Origin: Gemmatimonadota bacterium
GTDB taxonomy: Bacteria; Latescibacterota; UBA2968; GCA-2709665
Direction of reading: 5' to 3'
Length of the DNA: 64,000 bases
Assembly (NCBI GenBank): GCA_028873695.1
Contig: JAPPNU010000071.1
Location: forward strand, 124,001-188,000
A model generated the notes under the pieces. It saw nothing but the letters and a program-made list of their open reading frames with translations, ran no database searches and was not told where the DNA came from. Made by a program: the position numbers and the translations under genes. Shown here one piece after another: positions 9,177 to 18,376 of the stretch; positions within the stretch are counted from its first letter, which is position 1, and every line of letters begins with the position of its first letter.

Positions 9177-9764
9177 CTAACCTCTCGAATCCAGTCCCAG
9201 ATAGATTCCCCTCCTCCTGACATACCCGTCCGTGTTCTTTCTGAAATCCGCGATCTCTTCTTCCGTCAGTTCCCGCCTTACCCTGGCCGGCACCCCCGCC
9301 GCCAGCGTCCGGGGCGGAATTTCCATGTGTTCGAGAACCAGCGCGTTCGCCGCGACGAGCGATTCCTCGCCGACCCGTGCCCGATTCAACACCGTCGCGC
9401 CCATTCCGATGGTCGCACCGCGATCGACCAGACAGCCGTGCAGAATCGCGTTATGCCCAACCGTAACGTACTCGCCCACGGTACAGGGACATCCCGGATC
9501 GGTATGCAGGACCGCTCCGTCCTGGATATTGGACCCCTTGCCGATCCGGATCGGCTCCTCGTCACCGCGCAACACCGCATTGAACCAGATACTCGCCTCT
9601 GCTGCGACCCGCACCTTTCCTACAAGTATCGCACCGTCGGCCAGGAATGCCGATTCATGAACATCCGGACGCGCGTCCAGATATGCCAAGCTCGCCAATA
9701 TCACCTCACGGATATCTGCCGGTTGCAGTCGGCGTCCGGAGACCGGACGTTCACGACTGATCAC
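9177..9764 (-). CDS. Gamma-carbonic anhydrase-family hexapeptide-repeat protein
   Basis: A 195-residue left-handed beta-helix protein. The three zinc-binding histidines of the family are present: H87 (HTDPG), H104 and H109 (GHNAILHG). Hexapeptide repeats run through 43-160, and the usual GVPARVRRELTEEEI tail follows. The family includes gamma-CAs and the PaaY/YrdA proteins, so hydration of CO2 or a related activity is possible but not assured. The start is uncertain: GTG at 9764 gives about 20 residues more than typical and has no clear ribosome site; an internal GTG (V21) would fit the family better. Confidence 0.85.
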   Translation of the reverse strand: MISRERPVSGRRLQPADIREVILASLAYLDARPDVHESAFLADGAILVGKVRVAAEASIWFNAVLRGDEEPIRIGKGSNIQDGAVLHTDPGCPCTVGEYVTVGHNAILHGCLVDRGATIGMGATVLNRARVGEESLVAANALVLEHMEIPPRTLAAGVPARVRRELTEEEIADFRKNTDGYVRRRGIYLGLDSRG

Positions 9765-9799
9765 CGCCGCACTGGACGAAAACCGAAAAACAGAGCAGC

Positions 9800-10855
9800 C
9801 TATCTGCCGCGGGGCCCGCGCCTTTCGTTGTCTTCATCACCGTCCGAGTCTCGATCCCGCCCGTCGCGTACAGGTCCCAGCACGAATTCACGTTTGCCGG
9901 GACCGCCGCTGGAGCGGAACAGACCCGTGAAAAAGCCGATTGCTCCGGATATTGCGCCGAACAGAAGCGCTGTCTCCTTGACCGGCGAGTCCGTCTGCCA
10001 TCCGGCAAACGTACCCACAATGGCGCCGGATATTGCGCCTCCGACGCCCATCCGGATTGCGGTGCCGAGTTTTTTCGAACGCTTCCCTCGAAGGAACAGG
10101 ACCCGGTCGATATCTTCAACCGGAACCCGCCGGGCGTCGAGACCGGACTGTACCAGTATGGTACCGTCGTCGTATTCCGGCAGCAACTGTCCCTCGATCC
10201 GTTCCCCGTCTTTCATGACCACCCCGCCTCGAAGCCGGCGCGTTATTCCGGCGCGTGGACGCCGCTCTTCGAAGGATACCTTCCGGTCGGTATACCTGGG
10301 GTATTCGGAATCTTCCGGCAATTTGGATTCAAATCCGATCTTGTACTCACCCTTCCGGACCTCGTCGAAATGTTCGACGTATTCCCGCAGCCGCCTGAGC
10401 GCATCCTCGTCTCCAACCGGAACCGTCCTGTTGGCGATTTTCGGGCCGGACCGGTACCGGATCCTTACCATCACGCGTTCACCGCTTTTCAGGAAAGTGG
10501 CCGTCTGTATGCCTGGGACAGCCATATCGAGCAGTCGCAGCGGAACCCGTTCGTTATAGACGCTGCGCCCCTGGAACAGGGAGTAGCGGTTGCTCTCCTC
10601 CAGGTCGATATCCGGGCCTACGAGCGGGCTAAGCACTACAAGGTTGCCCTCGATCTGCCGCACGTCCACGATGGCCCAGCCTGCATCCTCCAGGGCTTCG
10701 ATGGTCCGGATGGTTTTGGGGCGTTTTTCGCCGGTCTCTTCTCCCGTTTCCGCATCTTCGCCGCCAGGATCCGCCGCCCGGGTCTGACTCGCGCCGACAA
10801 GGCTGGTCCACAGCATGCAACCGGCGCACAGCAACGCGATTGACTTTCGAAACAT
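9800..10855 (-). CDS. Exported protein with glycine-zipper membrane region, function unknown
   Basis: A 351-residue protein starting MFRKSIALLCAGCMLWTSLVGASQTRA, a signal peptide with a possible lipobox (LLCAGC). The middle is soluble and charged, with an RLRGGVVMKDGERIEGQLL beta module. Near the C-terminus two glycine-rich hydrophobic helices (MGVGGAISGAIVGTFAGW and LLFGAISGAIGFFTGLF) form a glycine zipper of the kind found in outer-membrane or oligomeric proteins, followed by a charged tail of D/R/E. ATG at 10855 is preferred over 10861 because GGGAG lies 7 nt before it. I recognise no named family. Confidence 0.65.
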   Translation of the reverse strand: MFRKSIALLCAGCMLWTSLVGASQTRAADPGGEDAETGEETGEKRPKTIRTIEALEDAGWAIVDVRQIEGNLVVLSPLVGPDIDLEESNRYSLFQGRSVYNERVPLRLLDMAVPGIQTATFLKSGERVMVRIRYRSGPKIANRTVPVGDEDALRRLREYVEHFDEVRKGEYKIGFESKLPEDSEYPRYTDRKVSFEERRPRAGITRRLRGGVVMKDGERIEGQLLPEYDDGTILVQSGLDARRVPVEDIDRVLFLRGKRSKKLGTAIRMGVGGAISGAIVGTFAGWQTDSPVKETALLFGAISGAIGFFTGLFRSSGGPGKREFVLGPVRDGRDRDSDGDEDNERRGPRGR

Positions 10856-10905
10856 GACCATCTCCCTGGTTTTGAGGTGATTTCCCGGTACGACTTCAAT
10901 ATAAG

Positions 10906-10960
10906 AGGCTGTTTTAAGTTGACCGGTGGGTTCCCGGTCGCGAGCCGATATAATGAAAAA
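10906..10960. repeat. Decayed end of the MITE-like family-1 element
   Basis: GAGGCTGTTTTAAGTTGACC followed by GGTGGGTTCCCGGTCGCGAG resembles the left arm of the copy at 23586 (GAAGCTGTATTAAAATTACC, then GGTGAGTTCCCGAGCGCGAG). No matching right arm is found, so this looks like a solo, diverged end. Confidence 0.5.
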
Positions 10961-11053
10961 AACGGGTCGTCGACCCGCGCACCAGCAGTCAGCCTGTGCA
11001 TTGCACTGCCCCGTAGACGCCCCATCGGCGCTAAAGTTCCGTTTCCGGGAACG

Positions 11054-11689
11054 CTACGGCGATTGGTCCTTCAGATCCTCGATCCCGGCTGTAATCCCTT
11101 CCATAATGTACGGGCGATATTTTTTGAACGTCGTCCTTCGTCTGAACCAGCCATCGTCCGCCGCCGCCGTTCCCGCAACTCTAACGAATTGCATCAGGTC
11201 GATTCCATCGGAGTCGACCTCGCCGTAGAGCCATACATCCAGCCGTCGCCGGACGTTCTGCAGGGATTCCGGCGATACCGGCATCGCCTTGTCGAGCGGG
11301 AAGAAGACTTCGCCGTCCGCAAGCACCGAGGCGTCGCGCAGGAATTGTCGGGAGGGTCGAACAAGCTGATCCGGATTGCACACGGCCATTCCGGTGACAA
11401 AGTCGATATCGCCATCCGCAACCACGTCCATGAACAGGGTGCGCATGCGGTTCCGCAATCCGCCGTAGTCCTCCATCAGGCGATTCGAACGCGGATTCAC
11501 ACCCACGTGAAGCGTTCCCAGCCCGTTGTACCGCCGGCACTCCGAAACGAAATCGGCCTCGTTGTCGAACAACCCGATGCCGATGACGTGGTCTCCGTCC
11601 GTCGCCTTGAGATGCGTAAGTCCGAGTTCCGGACTGTGCTGCAGCAGGTCGTAATGCCGCCGCACGTCGCGCTCACTGAAGGACTTCAC
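11054..11689 (-). CDS. Unknown protein translationally coupled to argH
   Basis: A 211-residue protein whose GTG start at 11689 overlaps the argH stop as GTGA (4 bp), so it is coupled to argH and is the last gene of the arginine operon. I do not recognise a family with certainty. The stretch IGIGLFDNEADFVSECRR, then LGTLHVGVNPR, then a segment rich in D residues (FMDVVADGDIDF) loosely resembles the start of archaeo-eukaryotic primase-polymerase domains (GYFD...VYVTLNP...D.D). That is only a pattern match by eye and the catalytic acidic pair is not secure. The position suggests, but does not show, a role in arginine or nucleotide metabolism. Confidence 0.6.
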   Translation of the reverse strand: MKSFSERDVRRHYDLLQHSPELGLTHLKATDGDHVIGIGLFDNEADFVSECRRYNGLGTLHVGVNPRSNRLMEDYGGLRNRMRTLFMDVVADGDIDFVTGMAVCNPDQLVRPSRQFLRDASVLADGEVFFPLDKAMPVSPESLQNVRRRLDVWLYGEVDSDGIDLMQFVRVAGTAAADDGWFRRRTTFKKYRPYIMEGITAGIEDLKDQSP

Positions 11690-13092
11690 CCTTCCGCTCT
11701 CCGCGTTCTCCGGCCGAGTAACCGCCTGCCGTCGCGGATCTGCGCCGCAACGGATTCGTAGCCCGTTCCCCCGCTCAGTTTCCGCCGGTTGACACTGGCG
11801 TCTGCGCGAAGCGACCCCACCACGTCCGCCTCGAACAGGCCGCATTCCGAGTGAAGGGTCCCCAGGTCGAGTTCGTCGAGGCGCCGCCCCTGTGACAGGG
11901 CCGTCCGGACCAGCCTGCCCACGATCCGATGGGTTTCACGAAAGGGCAGTCCTTTACTCACGAGATAATCCGCGAGGTCCGTCGCAACCACGGCGCCGTC
12001 GAGAGCTTCGCGCATCCGATCGGTCAGGACCGTCATTGTCCGCCACGCGCCTGCGAAAACCTCCATCACCTGATGAATCGTATCGACTGTATCAAAGAAC
12101 GCCTCCTTGTCCTCCTGAAGGTCCTTCGAATAGGTGAGCGGCAATCCCTTCATCACGGTCAACAGCGCCATAAGATTGCCATACACCCGCCCCGTCTTTC
12201 CGCGGACCAGTTCCAGCGAATCCGGGTTCTTCTTCTGCGGCATCATGCTCGAACCGGTGCTGTACGCGTCGTCGAGTTCGATAAACCGAAACTCGGACGA
12301 CGACCACACGATCAGGTCTTCGCAGAACCTGCTGAGGTGTCCCATGAGAATCGCGGCGGCGGCCATGTACTCCAGGAGATAGTCCCGGTCGCTGACCGCG
12401 TCGATGCTGTTTTCGGTGATCCGAGAGAAACCCAGTTCCGACGCAAGGAATTCGCGGTCTACCGGATAGGCGCTGCCGGCGAAGGCGCCCGATCCGAGCG
12501 GCATCGCATCCGCCCGATCGGCGCACCCGGCGAATCGTCCGCGGTCCCGTTCCAGCATCCAGAACAATGCCATCGTGTAGTGCGACAGCCGCACGGGTTG
12601 CGCCTGCTGCAGATGAGTGTATCCCGGCATCAGGACGTCGACGTGGCGATCGGCGAAATCCACCAGGACGGTCTGCAGGCGGTCGATGCCGGCAACGGTA
12701 TCCCCTGCCGCCTCCCTCAGATACAGCCGCTCATCCAGCGCCACCTGATCGTTCCTGCTGCGGCCCGTATGGAGCTTGCCGCCCACGTCGCCCACGATCT
12801 CGATCAGCCGCGCCTCCACCGCCATGTGTATGTCTTCCAGGTGCGCGGCCAGCGCGAGGCGGCCATCGGCAATTTCCGCTTCCACCTGATCCAGCCCCTT
12901 CAGGATGCGGTCCAGTTCCTGCGCCGTCAGGACGTCGATTTTCGCCAGCGCTTTCGCCTGCGCCCTGCTTCCGGCGACGTCGGCCCGGTAGAGCCTCCGG
13001 TCGAACCCGATGGACGCGTTGAATTGCTCCATTGCGCTTTCCGACGCCTCGTCGAAGCGACCCGACCATGGCTTTTTTGCCGGTTCACCCAT
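11686..13092 (-). CDS. argH: Argininosuccinate lyase
   Basis: A 468-residue enzyme that splits argininosuccinate into arginine and fumarate, the last step of arginine synthesis. It begins MGEPAKKPWSGRFDEASES, has the superfamily signature GSSMMPQKKNPD at about 279-290, and carries HTGRSRNDQV and TYSKDLQEDKE, typical of ArgH. The frame is open to 13140, but the extra codons come from the adjacent repeat element, so ATG at 13092 is the start. The gene is separated from argG by 247 bp containing that element, and overlaps the next gene by 4 bp. Confidence 0.95.
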   Translation of the reverse strand: MGEPAKKPWSGRFDEASESAMEQFNASIGFDRRLYRADVAGSRAQAKALAKIDVLTAQELDRILKGLDQVEAEIADGRLALAAHLEDIHMAVEARLIEIVGDVGGKLHTGRSRNDQVALDERLYLREAAGDTVAGIDRLQTVLVDFADRHVDVLMPGYTHLQQAQPVRLSHYTMALFWMLERDRGRFAGCADRADAMPLGSGAFAGSAYPVDREFLASELGFSRITENSIDAVSDRDYLLEYMAAAAILMGHLSRFCEDLIVWSSSEFRFIELDDAYSTGSSMMPQKKNPDSLELVRGKTGRVYGNLMALLTVMKGLPLTYSKDLQEDKEAFFDTVDTIHQVMEVFAGAWRTMTVLTDRMREALDGAVVATDLADYLVSKGLPFRETHRIVGRLVRTALSQGRRLDELDLGTLHSECGLFEADVVGSLRADASVNRRKLSGGTGYESVAAQIRDGRRLLGRRTRRAEG

Positions 13093-13106
13093 TGAATTGT
13101 CCCTAA

Positions 13107-13294
13107 GAAGCTGTCTTAAAATTCCCAGCGGTCTTCGCACGGCTGCAAAAGCGCCGGTCGGCGTTGGTCAAACCCACCCGTATCCAATGTATCGAGGCTG
13201 CGCGCCCCTCGCCTCTCTTAGCCGGTTTTTCCCGCCTTGACCGCCACTTTTTCGCTCTCGCTCGGGAAGGCACCGGTAATTTTAAAACAACTTC
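13107..13294. mobile_element. MITE-like element, family 1, copy A (between argG and argH)
   Basis: 188 bp with terminal inverted repeats: GAAGCTGTCTTAAAATTCCC at the left end and the inverted GAAGTTGTTTTAAAATTACC at the right. It is flanked by TAA on both sides, a possible 3-bp target duplication. It has no coding capacity. It is nearly the reverse of the copy at 23586-23772 in its arms, but its central 34 bp (13186-13219) keeps the same orientation. Confidence 0.8.
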
Positions 13295-13339
13295 TAACAG
13301 CCGGCGAATCCCATGAAGGGGACTCCGGGTCCTTTTCTC

Positions 13340-14593
13340 TCAGTTTTCCGTCAGCCCACCATCCACCTGCCGCGACGCATTCAACGCCCTCGCCCCGACA
13401 CTCAGCACGTTCAGAAATCCCTCCGAATCGCGATGGTCGTAGTCGCCGATCGCTTCCATCGAGGACAGTTCCGAGGAATACAGGGAATGCGCCACGGCCG
13501 CGGAGGATTGATAGGTTACCGAGCCCTTGTACACCGAAACGGTCAGCGAGCCCTCTGCCAGCTTCCGTACGGGCGAGAGGGCGCCTCGAATCATCTGCGA
13601 CGACAGATCGAAATAATACCCCTGGTAGATCTGCTCGGCAAGCACCGAGGAGAGCGAATCGTAAAACCGCCGCGCCCGCCTGTCGAGCACCTGCTGCAAC
13701 AGGAACTGGTAGCATGCGCCCAACAATGCGAGCCCCGGGCTTTCGTACACACCCCGTGACTTTATGCCCACGAAGCGATTCTCGACGGTGTGGATGCCGA
13801 TGCCGACTCCGTGACGCCCGGCAACGTCGTTGGCCGTGGCGATCGCCGACACGGGATCCACGTGCTCCCCGTTGACAAGTACGGGACGCCCTGCTTCGAG
13901 CGTGACGGAGAACGTCTCCGGGCGATCCGGCGCGTCACCCGGGAATACGCCCATGCCCGGCTCGATAAAATCCGCCGCCACGTCAAGGTATTCCAGTTTT
14001 CCCGCCTCGTGCGTCAATCCCAGCAGATTCGCATCCGTTGAATACGGCTTGTCCTGCGTCGCCGTAATGGGCAGGTTTCGGGCCTGGCAGTAGGCGATCA
14101 TCTCCCTGCGTCCGCCGAAATGCTCCAGGAACGCGTCGTCGCGCCATGGCGCGTAGACACGCACGGCGGGCGACAGCATATTGGCGACGAGCTGGAAGCG
14201 CACCTGGTCGTTCCCTCGGCCCGTGGCGCCGTGCGCGAGAACGTCTATATCGCGGGCCTTCATCGCCTCGAGGATGCCCCGCGCGGTCACGTGCCGGGCA
14301 AGACCGGTCGTGTTCCAGTACCCGCCCTCGTAGACGGCATTGGCGAGGAGCATCGTGATTGCCTCCTCGGCCAGTTCCGACTTCATGTCCAGGATGACCG
14401 AGTCCACGGCCCCGCAGGCCAGCATCCGCCGGCCGATATCCTCGATATCGTCCTCGTCCGGCTGCCCGATATCCGCGGTCATGCTCACCACCTCCACCCC
14501 CTGGTCGGCAAGCCAGCGCGTAACCGTACAGCTGTCCAGCCCGCCGGAAGCCGCCAGCGCAATCCGCTTGCCCCGAATGTCCGCCAATTTCAT
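13340..14593 (-). CDS. argG: Argininosuccinate synthase
   Basis: A 417-residue enzyme that joins citrulline and aspartate using ATP. The PP-loop ATP site is AASGGLDSC (S16-S21). ATGRGNDQVRF and DKPYSTDANLLGLTHEAGKLE are conserved ArgG segments for citrulline/aspartate binding. The length matches the standard family. It starts at ATG 14593 with GGAGC 8 nt upstream, 30 bp after argD, so the two are in one transcript. Citrulline must be supplied by an argF outside this window. Confidence 0.95.
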   Translation of the reverse strand: MKLADIRGKRIALAASGGLDSCTVTRWLADQGVEVVSMTADIGQPDEDDIEDIGRRMLACGAVDSVILDMKSELAEEAITMLLANAVYEGGYWNTTGLARHVTARGILEAMKARDIDVLAHGATGRGNDQVRFQLVANMLSPAVRVYAPWRDDAFLEHFGGRREMIAYCQARNLPITATQDKPYSTDANLLGLTHEAGKLEYLDVAADFIEPGMGVFPGDAPDRPETFSVTLEAGRPVLVNGEHVDPVSAIATANDVAGRHGVGIGIHTVENRFVGIKSRGVYESPGLALLGACYQFLLQQVLDRRARRFYDSLSSVLAEQIYQGYYFDLSSQMIRGALSPVRKLAEGSLTVSVYKGSVTYQSSAAVAHSLYSSELSSMEAIGDYDHRDSEGFLNVLSVGARALNASRQVDGGLTEN

Positions 14594-14623
14594 TACAGAC
14601 GCTCCTTTCCCCTCGTCCGCCGG

Positions 14624-15820
14624 CTAGCCTTTCAGGATTTCGTTGAATTCGTCCATCACGTGGTCGACATTCGCCTGATCAACAACCAGCGGCGGCAGAA
14701 ATCGCACAACGTCGGGTCCGGCTGCACATACCAGGATTCCCCGCTCACGGAACGCGCCCATCACGTCGGCGGCAGGAACGTCCGCCAACACGGCGCCCGC
14801 GATCAGCCCCATGCCGCGCACTTCGGTGATTTTGTCGGGAAACCGTTCCCTGAGTGCGTTCAGCCGGCCGTTCAGATGGTTCCCCTTAGCCTTTACAGCC
14901 GCAATGAACCCCGGATCCGAAAGCTGCCTGAAGACCTCGATGCCCACGGCGCAGCTGACCGGATGCGCCCCGAACGTAGCCGCATGGTCGCTGGGTTCCA
15001 CGGCATCGGCAACGTCCTGGCTCATCAGTGTCGCGCCAATCGGCAGGCCTCCGGCCAGGGGCTTTGCCAGCGTCATTATGTCCGGTTTTACGCCGTAGTG
15101 CTCGTAACAGAACAGGGCGCCGGTCCTGCAGAGTCCGGACTGAATCTCGTCGAACACAAGCAGCATTTTCATCTCGTCGCACAACTGCCGCAGGCCTTCG
15201 ATAAACGACGGTTCCCCCGAATGAATACCGCCCTCGGCCTGGAGCGGCTCCAGAATCACCGCCACCGTCTCCGCGTCCACCAAACGCTCCACCGATTCGA
15301 GATCGTTGAATTCCGCGAACGAGACTCCGGGCAGCAACGGGCCGAAGCCCTTGTGGTACTTCGGTTGACCTGTCGTGGAGACCGACCCCATGGTGCGTCC
15401 ATGAAACGAGTTGTTCATCGCAACGAACTTGTACTTCGCGCGATCCTCGAAGTTCCTGTACCCCCATTTTCGAGCGAACTTCAGCGCGGCTTCCCAGGAC
15501 TCGGTTCCGCTATTGCAGAAAAACACGCGATCCGCGAATGAACGGTCGCACAGCATGCGCGCCAGCCGGGGCGCGGGAATCGTGTGGTACAGGTTCGAGA
15601 CGTGGATCAGCTTCCGCGCCTGGGCCGAGATCGCGTCCCCAATGGTCGGGTTGTTGTATCCCAGCGCGTTCACGGACAACCCGCTCACAAAATCCAGATA
15701 CTGTTTCCCGTCGGTGTCGAACAGATGCACCCCGTCCCCCCGCTCCAGGACGAAGTCGGGCCGCGCGTAGGTCTGTAGAATGTAGTTCTGCTCGAGGTCG
15801 ATTATCTCTTTCGTGTCCAT
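14624..15820 (-). CDS. argD: Acetylornithine aminotransferase
   Basis: A 398-residue class-III PLP aminotransferase converting N-acetylglutamate semialdehyde to N-acetylornithine. Motifs: NSGTESWEAALKFAR, FHGRTMGSVSTTGQ, LLVFDEIQSGLCRTG, and the PLP lysine in TLAKPLAGGLPIG at about residue 250. Other ornithine/4-aminobutyrate aminotransferases share the fold, but position between argB and argG makes ArgD the likely role. ATG at 15820 is preferred to ATG 15823 because GGGGAG sits 6 nt before it. A 55-bp gap separates it from argB. Confidence 0.92.
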   Translation of the reverse strand: MDTKEIIDLEQNYILQTYARPDFVLERGDGVHLFDTDGKQYLDFVSGLSVNALGYNNPTIGDAISAQARKLIHVSNLYHTIPAPRLARMLCDRSFADRVFFCNSGTESWEAALKFARKWGYRNFEDRAKYKFVAMNNSFHGRTMGSVSTTGQPKYHKGFGPLLPGVSFAEFNDLESVERLVDAETVAVILEPLQAEGGIHSGEPSFIEGLRQLCDEMKMLLVFDEIQSGLCRTGALFCYEHYGVKPDIMTLAKPLAGGLPIGATLMSQDVADAVEPSDHAATFGAHPVSCAVGIEVFRQLSDPGFIAAVKAKGNHLNGRLNALRERFPDKITEVRGMGLIAGAVLADVPAADVMGAFRERGILVCAAGPDVVRFLPPLVVDQANVDHVMDEFNEILKG

Positions 15821-15875
15821 CATCCACTCCCCGTGTTTTTGGGTGCCTTAGCCACAACCCGAACCGTTCTGTGCT

Positions 15876-16754
15876 TCATTGGACAATCTCGGTGCCGATC
15901 CCCTCACGCGTGAAAACTTCGAGCAGCAGGGCGTGCGGGACCCGTCCGTCTATAATGTGCGTCTTGTTTACGCCCCCTCTCACCGAACGCACGCAAGCCC
16001 GGAGCTTTGGAATCATCCCTCCCTTTGCCGTGCCGACCCGGATCAGCCTGTCCACGTCGTTGACGTGCAACGTTGATATCCTGGTGTCCGGATCGGCGCT
16101 GTCACTCAAAATGCCGTTTACGTCCGTCAGAAAAACGAGCTTCTCCGCCTCGAGCGTCCGCGCGATTTCCCCCGCGGCCGTATCCGCGTTCACGTTGTAA
16201 CTCCTGCCGTCGGGGCCCAGGCCGATCGGCGCGATCACCGGAATCGTCTCCTCTTCGCAAACCCTTCGAATCGGTTCCGGATCCACCCGGTCTACGTCGC
16301 CCACGAACCCGATATCCACCTGCTTTCCGTCGGACGCCGCCAGCGCGTAGTGTTTGCGTACGTGCATCACGCCGGCTTCCCTGGCGGACATCCCGTGCGC
16401 GCAACCGTCCAGCGCCCGGATTCCCTCCACAATTCGTCTGTTTACCACACCGAACAGTGTGTCCTCCACCACCTGCATCGAATCCGCGTCGGTGATGCGC
16501 AATCCGTGGATCCATTTCGATTCCAGTCCGGCTTCCTGCAGGCGTCTGCTGATTTCCTTGCCGCCGCCGTGCACGACCACGGGCCGCATTCCCACGGTTT
16601 CCATGAAGACCAGATCCGCGAGGATCGTGTCCGATCCGCCGTCCTTGGGTTGTGTACTGCCTCCGTATTTCACGACGACGATCTTGTCCCGAAACGAGCG
16701 GATGTAGGGAAACGCCTCCACCAGCGTGGCGGCTTTCTGAATGAATTGCTCCAT
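15876..16754 (-). CDS. argB: Acetylglutamate kinase
   Basis: A 292-residue amino-acid kinase that phosphorylates N-acetylglutamate. VVKYGGSTQ near the N-terminus binds phosphate, VVVHGGGKEISRRL is the acetylglutamate site, NVNADTAAGEIAR is the nucleotide-site signature, and LVFLTDVNGI and GGMIPKL are further ArgB motifs. The N-terminal helix (MEQFIQKAATLVEAFPYI) is the type seen in arginine-feedback-sensitive hexameric ArgB, so end-product inhibition is plausible. It lies 53 bp after argC. Confidence 0.94.
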   Translation of the reverse strand: MEQFIQKAATLVEAFPYIRSFRDKIVVVKYGGSTQPKDGGSDTILADLVFMETVGMRPVVVHGGGKEISRRLQEAGLESKWIHGLRITDADSMQVVEDTLFGVVNRRIVEGIRALDGCAHGMSAREAGVMHVRKHYALAASDGKQVDIGFVGDVDRVDPEPIRRVCEEETIPVIAPIGLGPDGRSYNVNADTAAGEIARTLEAEKLVFLTDVNGILSDSADPDTRISTLHVNDVDRLIRVGTAKGGMIPKLRACVRSVRGGVNKTHIIDGRVPHALLLEVFTREGIGTEIVQ

Positions 16755-16807
16755 CGCACAATCCCGCGTTGCAGGGCGGCCGCGGACCGTCCGTACCCGC
16801 CGGCGGT

Positions 16808-17755
16808 TCAGCCCGTACTGTAAGCGCCGTCAATTCCGTAGAGCCTGGGCAGCCCGAACATCAGGTTCATATTCTCGACCGCCTGGCTGGCAGCGCCCTT
16901 ACCCAGGTTGTCTTCCATGGCGCAGATATAGGCATACCCGTCGTCTACACCCACCTTGATTGCCAGCTTGTGCGTCCCGACGACGTCGCGCGTGCCCCAC
17001 TGCCTGTCCTCCGAGTCTGCCACCGGCAAGACAAGGTCCTCATCTGTATACGCGGACGCGATCGCCTCGATCAGCCGCCTGCCGGCCTCATGCGCCGGAA
17101 ACGATTTTAATCCGTCGGCCAACTCGATCCGTATGTTGGCATTGATGCCCGCGAATACGGAACGCAGAACGATGGGCGTGAAGTTCACCCGAAAACCGGA
17201 ATAGTACTCCATTTCCGGAACGTGCTTGTGCCGCCGGCCGAAACTGTAGGTGACCTCGTCGGGCTCCTGTTCCACCTCCCTGCGGGCGCCCGAATTCCCC
17301 GACGTCGCCACGATCGTCGCTTCGCCCTGTACCATTCCCTTCAACGGATTCAACGCCAGAATAACGCTGGTCGGATAGCAGCCCGGATTACCGACCAGGG
17401 GCGCGCCGGCAATTTGGTCGGCAAACAGCGCGGGCAATCCGTAGACCGCGTCTTCGAGAAGCTCAGGCGCAAGGTGGTCCATCCCGTATCCGGCTTCGAA
17501 AAGCCGCCTCGGTAACCGGAATGCGCCGCTCATATCGATAATGCGTGCGCCGGCGTTCAGCGCCTGAGGCGCGAACTGCATCGACTCGGGGTCTTTCGTA
17601 GCCAGGAATACCAGTTGACACTCGTCCAGGGCGCCCTGCCGGCGCCTGGAATTCTGCCGGAATCCGATCCCGGCCCGATCGTGATGCGCCAGTACCCGTT
17701 CGATCTCCTGACCGACCATCCCGGTATCGCCGTAGATGCCGACGTTCAAGACCAC
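16808..17755 (-). CDS. argC: N-acetyl-gamma-glutamyl-phosphate reductase
   Basis: A 315-residue NADPH-dependent reductase. GIYGDTGMVGQEI (7-18) is the nucleotide-binding loop and GNPGCYPTS (122-130) holds the catalytic cysteine C126. The open frame extends to 17818, but GTG at 17755 has GGGAGG with a 6-nt spacer and leaves the Rossmann strand at the N-terminus as in the family, so I take it as the start. GDTGMVG replaces the more usual GATGYVG. It lies 156 bp downstream of argR. Confidence 0.92.
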   Translation of the reverse strand: MVLNVGIYGDTGMVGQEIERVLAHHDRAGIGFRQNSRRRQGALDECQLVFLATKDPESMQFAPQALNAGARIIDMSGAFRLPRRLFEAGYGMDHLAPELLEDAVYGLPALFADQIAGAPLVGNPGCYPTSVILALNPLKGMVQGEATIVATSGNSGARREVEQEPDEVTYSFGRRHKHVPEMEYYSGFRVNFTPIVLRSVFAGINANIRIELADGLKSFPAHEAGRRLIEAIASAYTDEDLVLPVADSEDRQWGTRDVVGTHKLAIKVGVDDGYAYICAMEDNLGKGAASQAVENMNLMFGLPRLYGIDGAYSTG

Positions 17756-17911
17756 GCGAATCCTCCCGCGGCTCCGGATATGCCCGCCAGGGTCGGGGAT
17801 CCCGATACGCTCGGACAAGGCCGCGCTTCGCGCTTCGCTCCCGGTCCTTTCGACGTCGCTGTCATCCGGATTGCCTCATCGCCTGCCATGCGATTGATCC
17901 TTCCGGCCCGA

Positions 17912-18376
17912 TCATTGGGAAATCTCAAGAATTCGCTCTTTCAGCCGTTCCCGTTTTTCCACGGATTGGCACAGGATGAATATCGTATTCTCTCCGGCGA
18001 TCGTTCCCACGACCTCCGTCCATCCCGCTCGGTCGATCGCTTCGCACACGCCCTGCGCATGTCCGGTAATCGTCTTCACGACGAGCGTATGCCCCGCCCC
18101 ACCCGTTTCGACGACGAAATCCCGCAACTCCCTCGCGAGCAGATCGGATCCGCTTCCATATTGTCGGGATTCGTCGGTCGGCGCCCGATAGCAGAGACCT
18201 CCCGCACCGTCCGGCGCCTTCACGATGCCCAGCTGTTTCAGGTCCTTCGAGAGCGTCGATTGTGTCGAGGATATTCCGGACGCGCTGAGCGCATCGGACA
18301 ATGCCTTCTGAGTCCCGATTGAACGGGACGCGACGACGTTGAGAATGCGCCGTTGACGTTCTTGTTTGTCACTCAT
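17912..18376 (-). CDS. argR: Arginine repressor ArgR
   Basis: A 154-residue repressor. The winged helix-turn-helix is at 10-70 with STQSTLSKDLKQLGIVK, and the C-terminal hexamerisation and arginine-binding domain carries GTIAGENTIFIL (124-135). It is the first gene of the arginine operon, and three ARG-box palindromes and the operon promoter lie directly in front of it, so autoregulation is likely. ATG at 18376 lies within the first box. Confidence 0.94.
   Translation of the reverse strand: MSDKQERQRRILNVVASRSIGTQKALSDALSASGISSTQSTLSKDLKQLGIVKAPDGAGGLCYRAPTDESRQYGSGSDLLARELRDFVVETGGAGHTLVVKTITGHAQGVCEAIDRAGWTEVVGTIAGENTIFILCQSVEKRERLKERILEISQ

Noticed and set aside
9159..10559. 466-codon frame antisense to the carbonic anhydrase and zipper protein genes
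   Set aside because: Spans two genes and a terminator on the other strand; Arg/Ser/Pro-rich like a GC-rich shadow.
11929..13095. Long open frame antisense to argH (388 codons)
   Set aside because: It is a shadow of the GC-rich argH frame; it has no recognisable motif and argH is certain.
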